A stretch of 5,676 nucleotides of DNA from an uncultured Clostridia bacterium (GTDB lineage: Bacteria > Bacillota > Clostridia > Oscillospirales > Oscillospiraceae), in the NCBI GenBank assembly GCA_947167725.1, contig CAMVJF010000121.1, positions 1 to 5,676 on the forward strand. The letters run 5' to 3'. Made by a program: the position numbers and the translations under genes. Below the pieces are notes generated by a model. It was not told where the DNA came from, did not search any database, and saw only the letters and a list, made by a program, of their open reading frames with translations. Positions within the stretch are counted from its first letter, which is position 1, and each line of letters begins with the position of its first letter. This document shows positions 1 through 5,585 of this stretch, one piece after another.

Positions 1-826
1 TGCCGGAGAGCGCTTCCTGGATCTGGTCGAGCACGGCGTAGCGGTGCATCATCTCATCACCAAGCCGTTCAAACTGTGCCATGAGCTTTTTTGACGGGCG
101 CAGACCCTGCTCGTTAAAGTAGTAGTCTACCGTGTCCTCGTAGAGCTTGCGCGCCTCCTCGTAGCGGCCCATGGAGGCCAACGCCTCCATCGTCACGGGC
201 TCCCAGTCAGCCAGGGGATCAACCTTGGCGGCGTATGTGCCCAGCTCCTCCATCTGAAAGAAATCCTGATGCAGGCGCAGCAGCTGCGAGGCCTTCTCCA
301 CACAGCCGCAGAACATCTCGCGGTAGCGGCGCGCCTCGTGTGCGGCCCAGATGACGGCCGCCTGCATGGGCAGGAACTCCCCAGTGTAGCAATGGCAGGC
401 ATCCAGATACAGCGCGATCCGCTCGTTTTCGTCCTCCGCGCTCTCCGCCTTCCGGCAGAGCTCTTCAAAGCCCGCCGCGTCCTCGACCAGCGGAATCTCC
501 CCCGTCCAGAAGAACACGCCCTTTTTCTGTTCGATGTAATTGACCGGCGGCAGGCCCGCCTGCTCGAGTCTTTTCTTCGCGTTGTAGATCACGCTCTGCA
601 GGGCGTGGTGGATATTGCTCATGTCGCGGTCCTCGAAGAGCAATTCTTCGAGCTTGTCACGGCTCACGCCCTTGTCCCGGTTGTGGATCAGAATCTGCAG
701 CAGGTAAGCGAACTGCGAGCCGTTGGCCTTGGAGCCGCCGGCGATCAGCTTGCCGTTCCACTGCACGGAGAAGCCGCCGAGCATCCGCACGTACAGCACG
801 TTTTCCTGCATGTCCGTCATTCTCAT
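1..826 (-). CDS. SARP/BTAD-family transcriptional regulator, C-terminus cut by window edge
   Basis: Read on the minus strand, the frame is open from an ATG at 824..826 to the window edge, giving 275 residues with no stop. Residues about 11-108 resemble an OmpR/SARP-type winged helix: they open with the typical MLGGFSV strand and continue with predicted helices around SQFAYLLQILIHNR and SRDKLEELLF. Residues about 110-260 resemble a bacterial transcriptional activator domain (BTAD), an all-helical TPR-like fold, ending in the typical segment NEQGLRPSKKL. No receiver domain precedes the DNA-binding part, so this is not a two-component response regulator. The start is supported by GAGGG at 834..838, 7 nt upstream; in-frame ATGs at 818..820 and 809..811 are worse placed. 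It begins 10 nt after the PilT-like gene stops, so it is probably co-transcribed. Its ligand and targets are unknown; regulation of this operon is only inferred. A further C-terminal domain may lie outside the window. Confidence 0.8.
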   Translation of the reverse strand, partial: MRMTDMQENVLYVRMLGGFSVQWNGKLIAGGSKANGSQFAYLLQILIHNRDKGVSRDKLEELLFEDRDMSNIHHALQSVIYNAKKRLEQAGLPPVNYIEQKKGVFFWTGEIPLVEDAAGFEELCRKAESAEDENERIALYLDACHCYTGEFLPMQAAVIWAAHEARRYREMFCGCVEKASQLLRLHQDFFQMEELGTYAAKVDPLADWEPVTMEALASMGRYEEARKLYEDTVDYYFNEQGLRPSKKLMAQFERLGDEMMHRYAVLDQIQEALSG

Positions 827-836
827 GCCGCGGCCC

Positions 837-1895
837 TCACATTCCCAGCCGCTTGGCCATCGACTCGTAGTTGACGCAGCTCAAAAGCGCGGTGTCGCGC
901 GTGATCCGGCCCTCGCGGTACAGCCGCAGCAGGCTGCCGTCCATCGTGCACATGCCCTCGGCCGCGCCGGCCTGCATGGCCGACTCGAGCTGATGGAGCT
1001 TGTCCTCGCGGATCATGTTGGCGATGGCGGTCGTGGTCTTCATGATCTCGAAGACCGGCAGCTGCCCGCCGTCGACGGAGGGCACGAGCTGCTGGCACAC
1101 AACACCGCGGAGGATCTGCGCGAGCTGGATCTTCACCTGCTTCTGCTGATTGGCGGGAAAGACGTCGAGGATGCGGCTGATCGTGTTGGCCGCGGAGCTC
1201 GTGTGCAGGGTGCTCAGCAGCAGCACGCCCGTCTCCGCCGCCGTGATGGCCGCGGAAATCGTGTCGTAATCGCGCATCTCGCCGAGCAGGATCACGTCCG
1301 GGCTCTCGCGCAGCGCCGAGCGCAGCGATTCGAGATAGCCCGGCGTGTCGATGGAGATCTCGCGCTGCGTGACGATCGCCCTGTCGTGGCGGTGGATATA
1401 CTCGATGGGATCCTCCATCGTAATGATGTGGCAGTCCCGGCTTTTGTTGATCCGGTCAATCATGCAGGCCAGCGTCGTGGACTTGCCCGTTCCGGCCGAC
1501 CCGGTGATGAGCACAAGCCCCTTCTTGTTCTCCGTGAGCGAGAGCACGCTCTCGGGAATGCCGAGCGCGGCGGGATCCGGCAGACCGAAGCGGATGACGC
1601 GGATCACCGCGGCCAGCGAGCCGCGCTGCCGGAACACATTGACGCGGAAGCGCCCGAGCCGGGGAACGGCGAAGGAAAAATCGTCGTCCGCGCCGCGCTC
1701 AAGATTGGCCCTGCTGCGGCCGCCGACCGTATAGATCTCGTCGACGAGGGCCCGGATCGCGTCGGGCATCAGCGTTTCGCCCTCCATCCGCCGCTGGCGG
1801 CCGCCGCACTTGAAGGTCAGGGGGAGGCCGGCGACAAGAAACACGTCCGCGGCGTCGGCCGCGACCGCCTTTTGCAGGATTTCCAGAATGTCCAT
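837..1895 (-). CDS. PilT-type hexameric ATPase (type IV pilus retraction ATPase family)
   Basis: This 352-residue protein has the usual PilT length and domain order. Residues 1-105 form the N-terminal PAS-like domain (ADVFLVAGLP near 16-25 matches the family's SDxHLxxG region). The RecA-like domain carries Walker A GSAGTGKST at 132-140 (K138), an Asp box ITMEDPIEY at 158-166, Walker B with the PilT signature GEMRD at 205-209 (catalytic-type E206), and the His box STLHTSSA at 228-235. AIANMIRE at 290-297 followed by HQL corresponds to the AIRNLIRE motif needed for retraction in known PilT proteins, with two substitutions. There is no N-terminal extension or tetracysteine zinc motif of the PilB/GspE kind. 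Family members power pilus disassembly from the cytoplasm through the platform protein. The ATG has AAGGAAGGA at 1902..1910, 6 nt away. It is the only ATPase in the window, so it could retract, or serve as the sole motor. PilT family membership is secure; the exact role is not. Confidence 0.95.
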   Translation of the reverse strand: MDILEILQKAVAADAADVFLVAGLPLTFKCGGRQRRMEGETLMPDAIRALVDEIYTVGGRSRANLERGADDDFSFAVPRLGRFRVNVFRQRGSLAAVIRVIRFGLPDPAALGIPESVLSLTENKKGLVLITGSAGTGKSTTLACMIDRINKSRDCHIITMEDPIEYIHRHDRAIVTQREISIDTPGYLESLRSALRESPDVILLGEMRDYDTISAAITAAETGVLLLSTLHTSSAANTISRILDVFPANQQKQVKIQLAQILRGVVCQQLVPSVDGGQLPVFEIMKTTTAIANMIREDKLHQLESAMQAGAAEGMCTMDGSLLRLYREGRITRDTALLSCVNYESMAKRLGM

Positions 1896-1898
1896 GGC

Positions 1899-2297
1899 TT
1901 ATCCTTCCTTTCCGAAGCTGCCGCTCCAGAGATTGTCGATCGTTTCTTTCTGCTTCCAGAGCTTTTCCTGGCTCCAGGAGAGCACCGTCCAGCCGCCCTG
2001 TCCGTCGTCGAGCAGCGCGATGCGGAGCAGAAAGCCGTCCCGCTCGAGTTCGACGCGGCGCATGCCGTCCTCGTCCGGCTCCGGCGCGGCCTCAGTCCCG
2101 GCGCTGAGCCGGCACAGGTATTCCTGGCCGTCCTGTTCGAGCGCATAGCGCGCCTGCACGGTCTCGGCGTATTTTTCGGCCAGGCGCAGGTCCGCCCGCG
2201 CGGTCGTGAAGGTCAGGATCGCGAGGATCGCAAGACAGATGCTGATGACCGTCAGCAGCAGAGCCAGCGGGCCCAGACGGACCGGGGCTTTGTTCAT
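1899..2297 (-). CDS. Small single-pass membrane protein, pilin-operon associated, function unknown
   Basis: A 132-residue protein with a short basic N-terminus, a hydrophobic helix at about residues 9-30 (LGPLALLLTVISICLAILAI), a charged helical stretch (33-52) and a soluble tail with acidic and aromatic residues (WTVLSW near 103-108, ending NLWSG). Topology is probably N-in with the soluble part outside. The shape is that of a minor pilin or pilus-assembly subunit, but there is no prepilin cleavage motif and no Glu at the +5 position of a mature pilin. It starts with ATG in a 4-nt ATGA overlap with the preceding stop codon and has GGAAGGGGG at 2305..2313, 7 nt upstream, indicating coupled translation. 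The TAA stop lies 3 nt before the PilT-like start. I recognise the general type from clostridial PilC/PilT loci but know no established function; membership in the machine is inferred from position. Confidence 0.85.
   Translation of the reverse strand: MNKAPVRLGPLALLLTVISICLAILAILTFTTARADLRLAEKYAETVQARYALEQDGQEYLCRLSAGTEAAPEPDEDGMRRVELERDGFLLRIALLDDGQGGWTVLSWSQEKLWKQKETIDNLWSGSFGKEG
2294..2297 (-). promoter_or_regulatory. ATGA stop/start overlap, translational coupling
   Basis: The TGA of the Ala-rich pilin-like gene (2294..2296) overlaps the ATG of the 132-residue gene (2295..2297), with GGAAGGGGG at 2305..2313 as ribosome binding site. The junction closely resembles the GTGA junction one gene earlier (both read GGCGGCG, Y, C, RTGA). 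Confidence 0.75.
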
Positions 2298-2737
2298 GAC
2301 GCCGCCCCCTTCCGGTAACGGGCTGTCTCCAGCGTGTAGACAGGCGTCTCCTCCTCCGCGGCATAGACGGCGATCCGGCTCACGACGAGCGCGGCGTCCT
2401 CCGCAGAGGGCTCCCAGCTCAGCGTCAGGCGCAGCGCGCCGCTCCCGTCCGGGCAGGGACTGCCGTCGGCGAGATAGGCCGCTTCAAGCCCGTTTGCCGT
2501 GACGCGGACGTTGCCGCCCTCGTCAAGCAGCGCCGCCGCCTGCGCGGCGCTGTCCGCGGCAGATGCGGCCTCGGCCGCATTGGCGGCGAGCGTGACGGCC
2601 TGTGTGAGCCGCCGCGCCTCGACGCTCCGGGCGCGCGCCGAAGCGAAGACCCCCGTCAGCACAAGGATCATCGCCGCAAAGGCCGCGGCAAGCAGAAGCG
2701 CCTCAAAATAGAATGAAGTCAATTGCTGTCTTTTCAC
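2294..2737 (-). CDS. Pilin-like single-pass protein with Ala-rich helix, atypical or absent prepilin site
   Basis: A 147-residue protein starting with GTG (2735..2737). The start lies in a GTGA overlap with the preceding stop and is supported by AGGAGG at 2745..2750, 7 nt away. The N-terminus (MKRQQLTSFYFEALLLAAAF) is the most pilin-like in the window: a short basic leader, then a polar/aromatic junction, then Glu12 leading a hydrophobic helix to about residue 31. If Glu12 is the usual Glu+5, position -1 would be Thr7 rather than Gly, so a classical prepilin peptidase site is missing. Residues 36-70 are a low-complexity Ala-rich helix (AANAAEAASAADSAAQAAAL), consistent with a continued N-terminal pilin helix. 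The rest is a probable beta-rich soluble domain (LRLTLSWEP, VSRIAVYAA). Likely role: minor pseudopilin or structural subunit of the system encoded around it. A non-pilin membrane adaptor is the alternative. Confidence 0.85.
   Translation of the reverse strand: MKRQQLTSFYFEALLLAAAFAAMILVLTGVFASARARSVEARRLTQAVTLAANAAEAASAADSAAQAAALLDEGGNVRVTANGLEAAYLADGSPCPDGSGALRLTLSWEPSAEDAALVVSRIAVYAAEEETPVYTLETARYRKGAAS
2734..2737 (-). promoter_or_regulatory. GTGA stop/start overlap, translational coupling
   Basis: The TGA of the DUF4860-like gene (2734..2736) overlaps the GTG of the next gene (2735..2737). An AGGAGG at 2745..2750 lies 7 nt upstream, inside the last codons of the first gene. The arrangement implies coupled translation and suggests matched amounts of the two membrane proteins. 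Confidence 0.75.
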
Positions 2738-3201
2738 GGCGCCGCCTCCTCTGCGCTGCGCAGACGCAAAAGCGTCCGGCCCGCGTCGGTAAGCACGCTT
2801 ACCAGGTCGTTTTCACCGAGCTCGACGGAAAAGCGTTCCGTCGGGGCGATTCTCTGCGCCTCTTCGGGCGCAAGGGGCGCTCCGTCCCGCGCAAAGTCCT
2901 CCACGAGCTGCCCGTCAAAGCGGTAATAGCGCAGCGCCCAGCCGGAGGCCTCGTCCGTCACGACGAGTACCTGTCCGTAAGCGGAATCCTCCGTGCGCAG
3001 GGCGCCGCGGCTGTCGTTGGCCTTCACGCTCGCGGCGAGATACGCGCCGAGCGCACGGGCGTCCATGCTGCCGTACTGGCTGTCCACCATGTCGCGATAG
3101 CTCCGCGCGCCGAAGGCGACCAGCAGCAGAAAGCCCAGAAGGAACAGCGCCGCGAGACCGACAGAGAGGAGCAGCGTCGGGTTCTTGCCGTTATGCTTCA
3201 A
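2734..3201 (-). CDS. Single-pass membrane protein resembling DUF4860, TTG start
   Basis: This 155-residue protein has a hydrophobic helix at residues 9-30 (TLLLSVGLAALFLLGFLLLV), then a conserved-looking segment SYRDMVDSQYGSMDARALG (34-52) that continues as a helix, and a soluble region with beta-strand character (GQVLVVTD, GWALRYYRF, RFSVEL, VSVLTD). From memory the SYRDMVDSQ/DARALGAYLAAS region resembles DUF4860, a family of unknown function in Firmicutes; I could not verify this by search. The start is TTG (3199..3201), chosen because AGGGAGGG at 3209..3216 sits 7 nt upstream and no ATG or GTG is better placed. Its TGA overlaps the GTG of the next gene by 4 nt. No prepilin peptidase motif is visible. 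The topology and position suggest a pilus-like surface subunit or assembly factor, by inference only. Confidence 0.85.
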   Translation of the reverse strand: MKHNGKNPTLLLSVGLAALFLLGFLLLVAFGARSYRDMVDSQYGSMDARALGAYLAASVKANDSRGALRTEDSAYGQVLVVTDEASGWALRYYRFDGQLVEDFARDGAPLAPEEAQRIAPTERFSVELGENDLVSVLTDAGRTLLRLRSAEEAAP

Positions 3202-3208
3202 GTCCCGT

Positions 3209-3216
3209 CCCTCCCT
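3209..3216 (-). promoter_or_regulatory. Ribosome binding site for the TTG-initiated DUF4860-like gene
   Basis: AGGGAGGG on the minus strand lies 7 nt before the TTG at 3199..3201. It overlaps the TAA stop (3216..3218) of the preceding 105-residue gene, so a terminating ribosome sits on it. This strong site is the main reason for accepting a TTG start here. Confidence 0.65.
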
Positions 3217-3533
3217 TATTCTCCGCGGACGATCACGCGGATCGACGGCGGCAGATTGGAGGAGAAGCAGTCATAGACCACGAGATAATCCTCCGTATTG
3301 ACCTGAAGGCCGTAGTTCTCCTTGAGATACTGCAAATCAGGCGGATAGACGCCCTCCACGGCGAAGCACTGCAGCGCACTGCGGCGCACCGTCTCGCGGA
3401 TGGCGGCAGCGCCCTCCTCGCTGACGTCGCGCCCCGAATGGCCGAAGACGAGGACTGTCAAGGCGGCCAGGAGCAGCAGCGCGAGCGCGAGGGCGAGCAG
3501 CCCCGTTCTCTTTTTCTTCCGATCCGAATACAT
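3216..3533 (-). CDS. Short single-pass membrane protein with pseudopilin-like tail, function unknown
   Basis: A 105-residue protein with a very basic N-terminus (DRKKKR at 4-9), one hydrophobic helix at 11-30, a linker helix (39-55) and a compact C-terminal module containing AVEGVYPPDLQYLKENYG (58-75) and DYLVVYDCF (82-90). The pattern of a small helix followed by YPPDLQYL recalls the segment after the N-terminal helix in GspG-like pseudopilins, but the leader lacks Gly before the hydrophobic run and Glu at +5. Two cysteines (C56, C89) could pair if the domain is extracytoplasmic; this is speculative. The ATG has GAGGAG at 3540..3545, 6 nt upstream, overlapping the stop codon of the platform gene, so translation is likely coupled. 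It lies directly after the PilC/GspF-like gene, a common place for pilin-like subunits. Probable pilus-like component; biochemical role unknown. Confidence 0.85.
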   Translation of the reverse strand: MYSDRKKKRTGLLALALALLLLAALTVLVFGHSGRDVSEEGAAAIRETVRRSALQCFAVEGVYPPDLQYLKENYGLQVNTEDYLVVYDCFSSNLPPSIRVIVRGE

Positions 3534-3543
3534 GGCGCGCTCC

Positions 3544-4587
3544 TCAGCCGATGGCGTTCATCATGCCGATGAGAGGAAGCATCACGCTGATGAGCGTCAG
3601 GCCGATCGTCACCATCAGGATGCCCGAGAGCGCCGGAGAGACGATCTCAACGAGACGATCGACCCGATGGCCGCTGTCCTCCGCCAAAAGCTCGCTCAGA
3701 CGCTCGAGCACCTGCTCCAGCGAGCCGCTGCGCTCGCCTGCGAGCAGCATACGGCCGTAGACCGGCTCGAAGAGCTCGACATCATAGGCGGCCTGCGCGA
3801 TGCTGTGGCCTTCCTCCATGCGCGCCGAGAGGTCGCGGAGCGTTTTTTCCACAGGCGCGTATTCGGCCATCGGGATGCTGGCGAGCACCGCGTCGTCCTG
3901 CAGCTCGCCGCTGGCGAGGAAGATCTCCAGCGCGGAGGTGAAGCGGTAGAGCGCGTTGGTCTTCAAAATGGCGCGGCAGCGGGGGAATTTTTCCAGCACG
4001 GCCAGCAGCGCGTCCCGCTTGCCCCTCTTCCACAGGAGCAGCCCGATGAACAGCGCGGCCGCGAGCAGCGCCATCACGGCGAGCGCCGCGGCGCAGAACA
4101 CCCAGGCCCAGCGGATATATGCGTAGGAGGAGGCGGCCAGACTGCCCGTCAGACGGTCGTAGACCGCGCGGAAGGCCGGCAGCACGATGGTCAGCATGGC
4201 GGAGAGCACCGCGATGATCAGCAGCAGCATGGCGGCCGGATAGGTGACCGCGCCGCGCAGCTTTTCCGAGAGCGTCTTCCGCCCGGCATAGTAGCGCGAA
4301 AGCCGGGACAGCACGTCGTCCAGCCGTCCGGAGCTCTCGCCCGCGCCGATCATGCGCACGGCGAAATCCGGGAACACGCCCGCGCTCTTCATGGCCTCGG
4401 AAAGGGTGCCGCCCTGCTCGACGGCCGTTTTCATCTCGCCGAGAGCCTGCCTGAGGACGCCGCCTTCGCGGCTCTCGCTCTGCAGCAGCGCGATCGCCTC
4501 GTCGGTTTGGATGCCGGCATGGACCATCATTGCCATGCTCTCGCAAAAGGCGCTGACGCCGAGCATATCCAGGTGTTTCGTACTCAT
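3544..4587 (-). CDS. PilC/GspF-type inner-membrane platform protein of a type IV pilus / type II secretion-like system
   Basis: A 347-residue polytopic protein with two T2SSF domains. The first covers about residues 10-130 and holds the family signature GAGESSGRLDDVL at 81-93. The second covers about 213-335 and holds the matching LAGERSGSLEQVL at 282-294. Hydrophobic helices are at about 117-138, 157-186 and 314-340, giving the usual three-helix arrangement. Proteins of this family sit in the cytoplasmic membrane at the base of the pilus, contact the ATPase and help move pilin subunits. The length is close to short Gram-positive members such as ComGB and lacks much of the N-terminal extension of proteobacterial PilC (about 400 residues). 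ATG is supported by AGGAGG at 4594..4599, 6 nt away. The gene starts 13 nt after the lipoprotein gene ends. Assignment to the family is secure; whether it serves pili, secretion or DNA uptake is not shown. Confidence 0.95.
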   Translation of the reverse strand: MSTKHLDMLGVSAFCESMAMMVHAGIQTDEAIALLQSESREGGVLRQALGEMKTAVEQGGTLSEAMKSAGVFPDFAVRMIGAGESSGRLDDVLSRLSRYYAGRKTLSEKLRGAVTYPAAMLLLIIAVLSAMLTIVLPAFRAVYDRLTGSLAASSYAYIRWAWVFCAAALAVMALLAAALFIGLLLWKRGKRDALLAVLEKFPRCRAILKTNALYRFTSALEIFLASGELQDDAVLASIPMAEYAPVEKTLRDLSARMEEGHSIAQAAYDVELFEPVYGRMLLAGERSGSLEQVLERLSELLAEDSGHRVDRLVEIVSPALSGILMVTIGLTLISVMLPLIGMMNAIG

Positions 4588-4600
4588 GTCGGTCCTCCTG

Positions 4601-5557
4601 TCAGTAGAAATACACGTCCGTGTAGTTTGTTCCGTCTCCGATGAACTGATCGTCCGCGCCGCCCGCCGAAAAGGTCAGGTCGATCCGGTTCCAGCTTTTT
4701 TCGCTCACCTCAAAGCTGACTGTGACCCAGCCGCTCTCCTCTGTGTAAAACATGTTCCACGCGTGGTAAAGATCGTTCGGCGCCACATAGCCGAAAACGA
4801 TCTTGGTCGGGACGCCCTGGCTGCGAAGCATGGCCGCGGCCAGCGACGCATAGTCAAAGCAGATCCCTTTGCCGCTCAGCATCGTCTCGTCGACATCCGG
4901 CAGGTAGCCGGCCTTGACGGAGGCCGCCTTTTCGTAGTCGTAGCGGATGTGACGACATACGAAAGAATAAATCTGGGAAACAAACTCCAGCTTGCTTGAA
5001 CAGGCGGACGCGAGCTCTGCAGCTTTGCTCACACATTCGGAATTCTCATCATATCTGCTGTAGTCGCTTGGGCGGAGAAAGGGCTGAAACTCGTCGAGCA
5101 GCTCAACCTCGCATTCTGTACGATAGATCTGGACGTATTTGCTCTCTTCGAGGTTCTCCATGACGCGGAAGGAATAAAAGCCTTCGCCGCACTGGAGCGG
5201 GAAAAATGAGGGCGTTCCGTCCGACGCGATATTGTATGTATATGTCCAATCTTCCATGATGACCTGGAATTTGAGGCGCTTTTCCGATTTCGCCGACACG
5301 GCTATATAGCCCTCCTCGACAGCGGAGAGGTCGATCCTGACCGCGGCGTTTCCCTCCGCCGATTCGGGATGAAAGACCACGCCCGCCATGGGCGAAGCCT
5401 CATAGGGGACGAAATCCTCTCGCGGAGCGGCGCTCGGGCCCGCCGCTCGCTCCGGCACTCCGCCTTTCCAAGGCTCAGCCGTTCCGCAGCCACCCAAAAG
5501 CAGGCACAGCGCCAGCAGCAGCGATAAAGCGTGTGTTCTGCGCCGCAAGGATTTCAC
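4601..5557 (-). CDS. Transglutaminase-like (papain-fold) lipoprotein
   Basis: A 318-residue exported lipoprotein. Residues 1-23 form a lipoprotein signal peptide (RRR, hydrophobic core, lipobox LGGC with lipidated Cys24). Residues 25-45 look like a Pro/Ala-rich linker. Residues about 50-150 form a probable beta-rich domain of unknown role. Residues about 170-318 form a transglutaminase-like domain: C233 in GKGICFDYASLAAAML, H265 in YHAWNMFY, and D293 in NRIDLTF are the expected Cys-His-Asp triad. The family includes transglutaminases, peptidases and inactive binding forms, so the reaction cannot be read from the sequence. It would act at the outer face of the membrane. The listed start is GTG (5555..5557); TTG at 5546..5548 is at least as plausible, because AGAAGG/AAGGTG at 5555..5562 would be a well-spaced ribosome binding site for it. 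Either start keeps the signal peptide. Parts of the gene look less GC-rich than its neighbours. It ends 13 nt before the platform gene. Confidence 0.92.
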   Translation of the reverse strand: MKSLRRRTHALSLLLALCLLLGGCGTAEPWKGGVPERAAGPSAAPREDFVPYEASPMAGVVFHPESAEGNAAVRIDLSAVEEGYIAVSAKSEKRLKFQVIMEDWTYTYNIASDGTPSFFPLQCGEGFYSFRVMENLEESKYVQIYRTECEVELLDEFQPFLRPSDYSRYDENSECVSKAAELASACSSKLEFVSQIYSFVCRHIRYDYEKAASVKAGYLPDVDETMLSGKGICFDYASLAAAMLRSQGVPTKIVFGYVAPNDLYHAWNMFYTEESGWVTVSFEVSEKSWNRIDLTFSAGGADDQFIGDGTNYTDVYFY

Positions 5558-5562
5558 CTTCT
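5555..5562 (-). promoter_or_regulatory. Shine-Dalgarno that decides the lipoprotein start (GTG versus TTG)
   Basis: Reading the minus strand, AGAAGG (5557..5562) runs straight into GTG (5555..5557), the first available start codon of the lipoprotein. With that start the purine core has no spacer. Used instead for the TTG at 5546..5548, AAGGTG (5555..5560) has a 6-nt spacer, which is ideal. The GTG would have to rely on the weaker GAAAG further upstream. The sequence therefore favours TTG initiation three codons downstream, though codon preference favours GTG. Confidence 0.5.
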
Positions 5563-5585
5563 TTTCTTTCGGATGGAAGCAGCGC

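Noticed and set aside
1..826. Possibility that the left-edge gene is an OmpR-type response regulator
   Set aside because: The winged helix is at the very N-terminus with no receiver domain before it, and a BTAD-like helical region follows.
269..874. Plus-strand open frame of 201 codons
   Set aside because: Antisense to the SARP-type regulator, whose winged-helix and BTAD segments are recognisable in the opposite strand.
837..1895. Possibility that the ATPase is PilB/GspE or ComGA rather than PilT
   Set aside because: It has GEMRD in Walker B and an AIRNLIRE-like C-terminal motif, and lacks the tetracysteine zinc motif and the long N-terminal domain of PilB/GspE.
723..2318. Long plus-strand open frame of 531 codons
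   Set aside because: It lies antisense to the PilT-like gene and its neighbour. The product is rich in Arg, Ala, His, Asp and Gln with no recognisable fold, as expected from the reverse of a GC-rich gene, and the minus-strand genes have clear motifs and ribosome binding sites.
2528..2602. GCC/GCG-rich repeat-like stretch
   Set aside because: It is explained by the Ala-rich helix coded by the pilin-like gene; no regular repeat unit or spacer pattern is present.
3400..4644. Long plus-strand open frame of 414 codons
   Set aside because: Antisense to the platform protein gene; His/Arg/Gln/Glu-rich low-complexity product, no ribosome binding site judged convincing, no family motif.
4352..4999. 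Plus-strand open frame of 215 codons
   Set aside because: Crosses two well-supported minus-strand genes and their junction; no motif or domain.
5558..5585. Possible promoter or terminator between the EAL tail and the lipoprotein
   Set aside because: The 28-nt gap has no hairpin followed by a T-run and no convincing -35/-10 pair; it holds only a purine-rich ribosome binding region.
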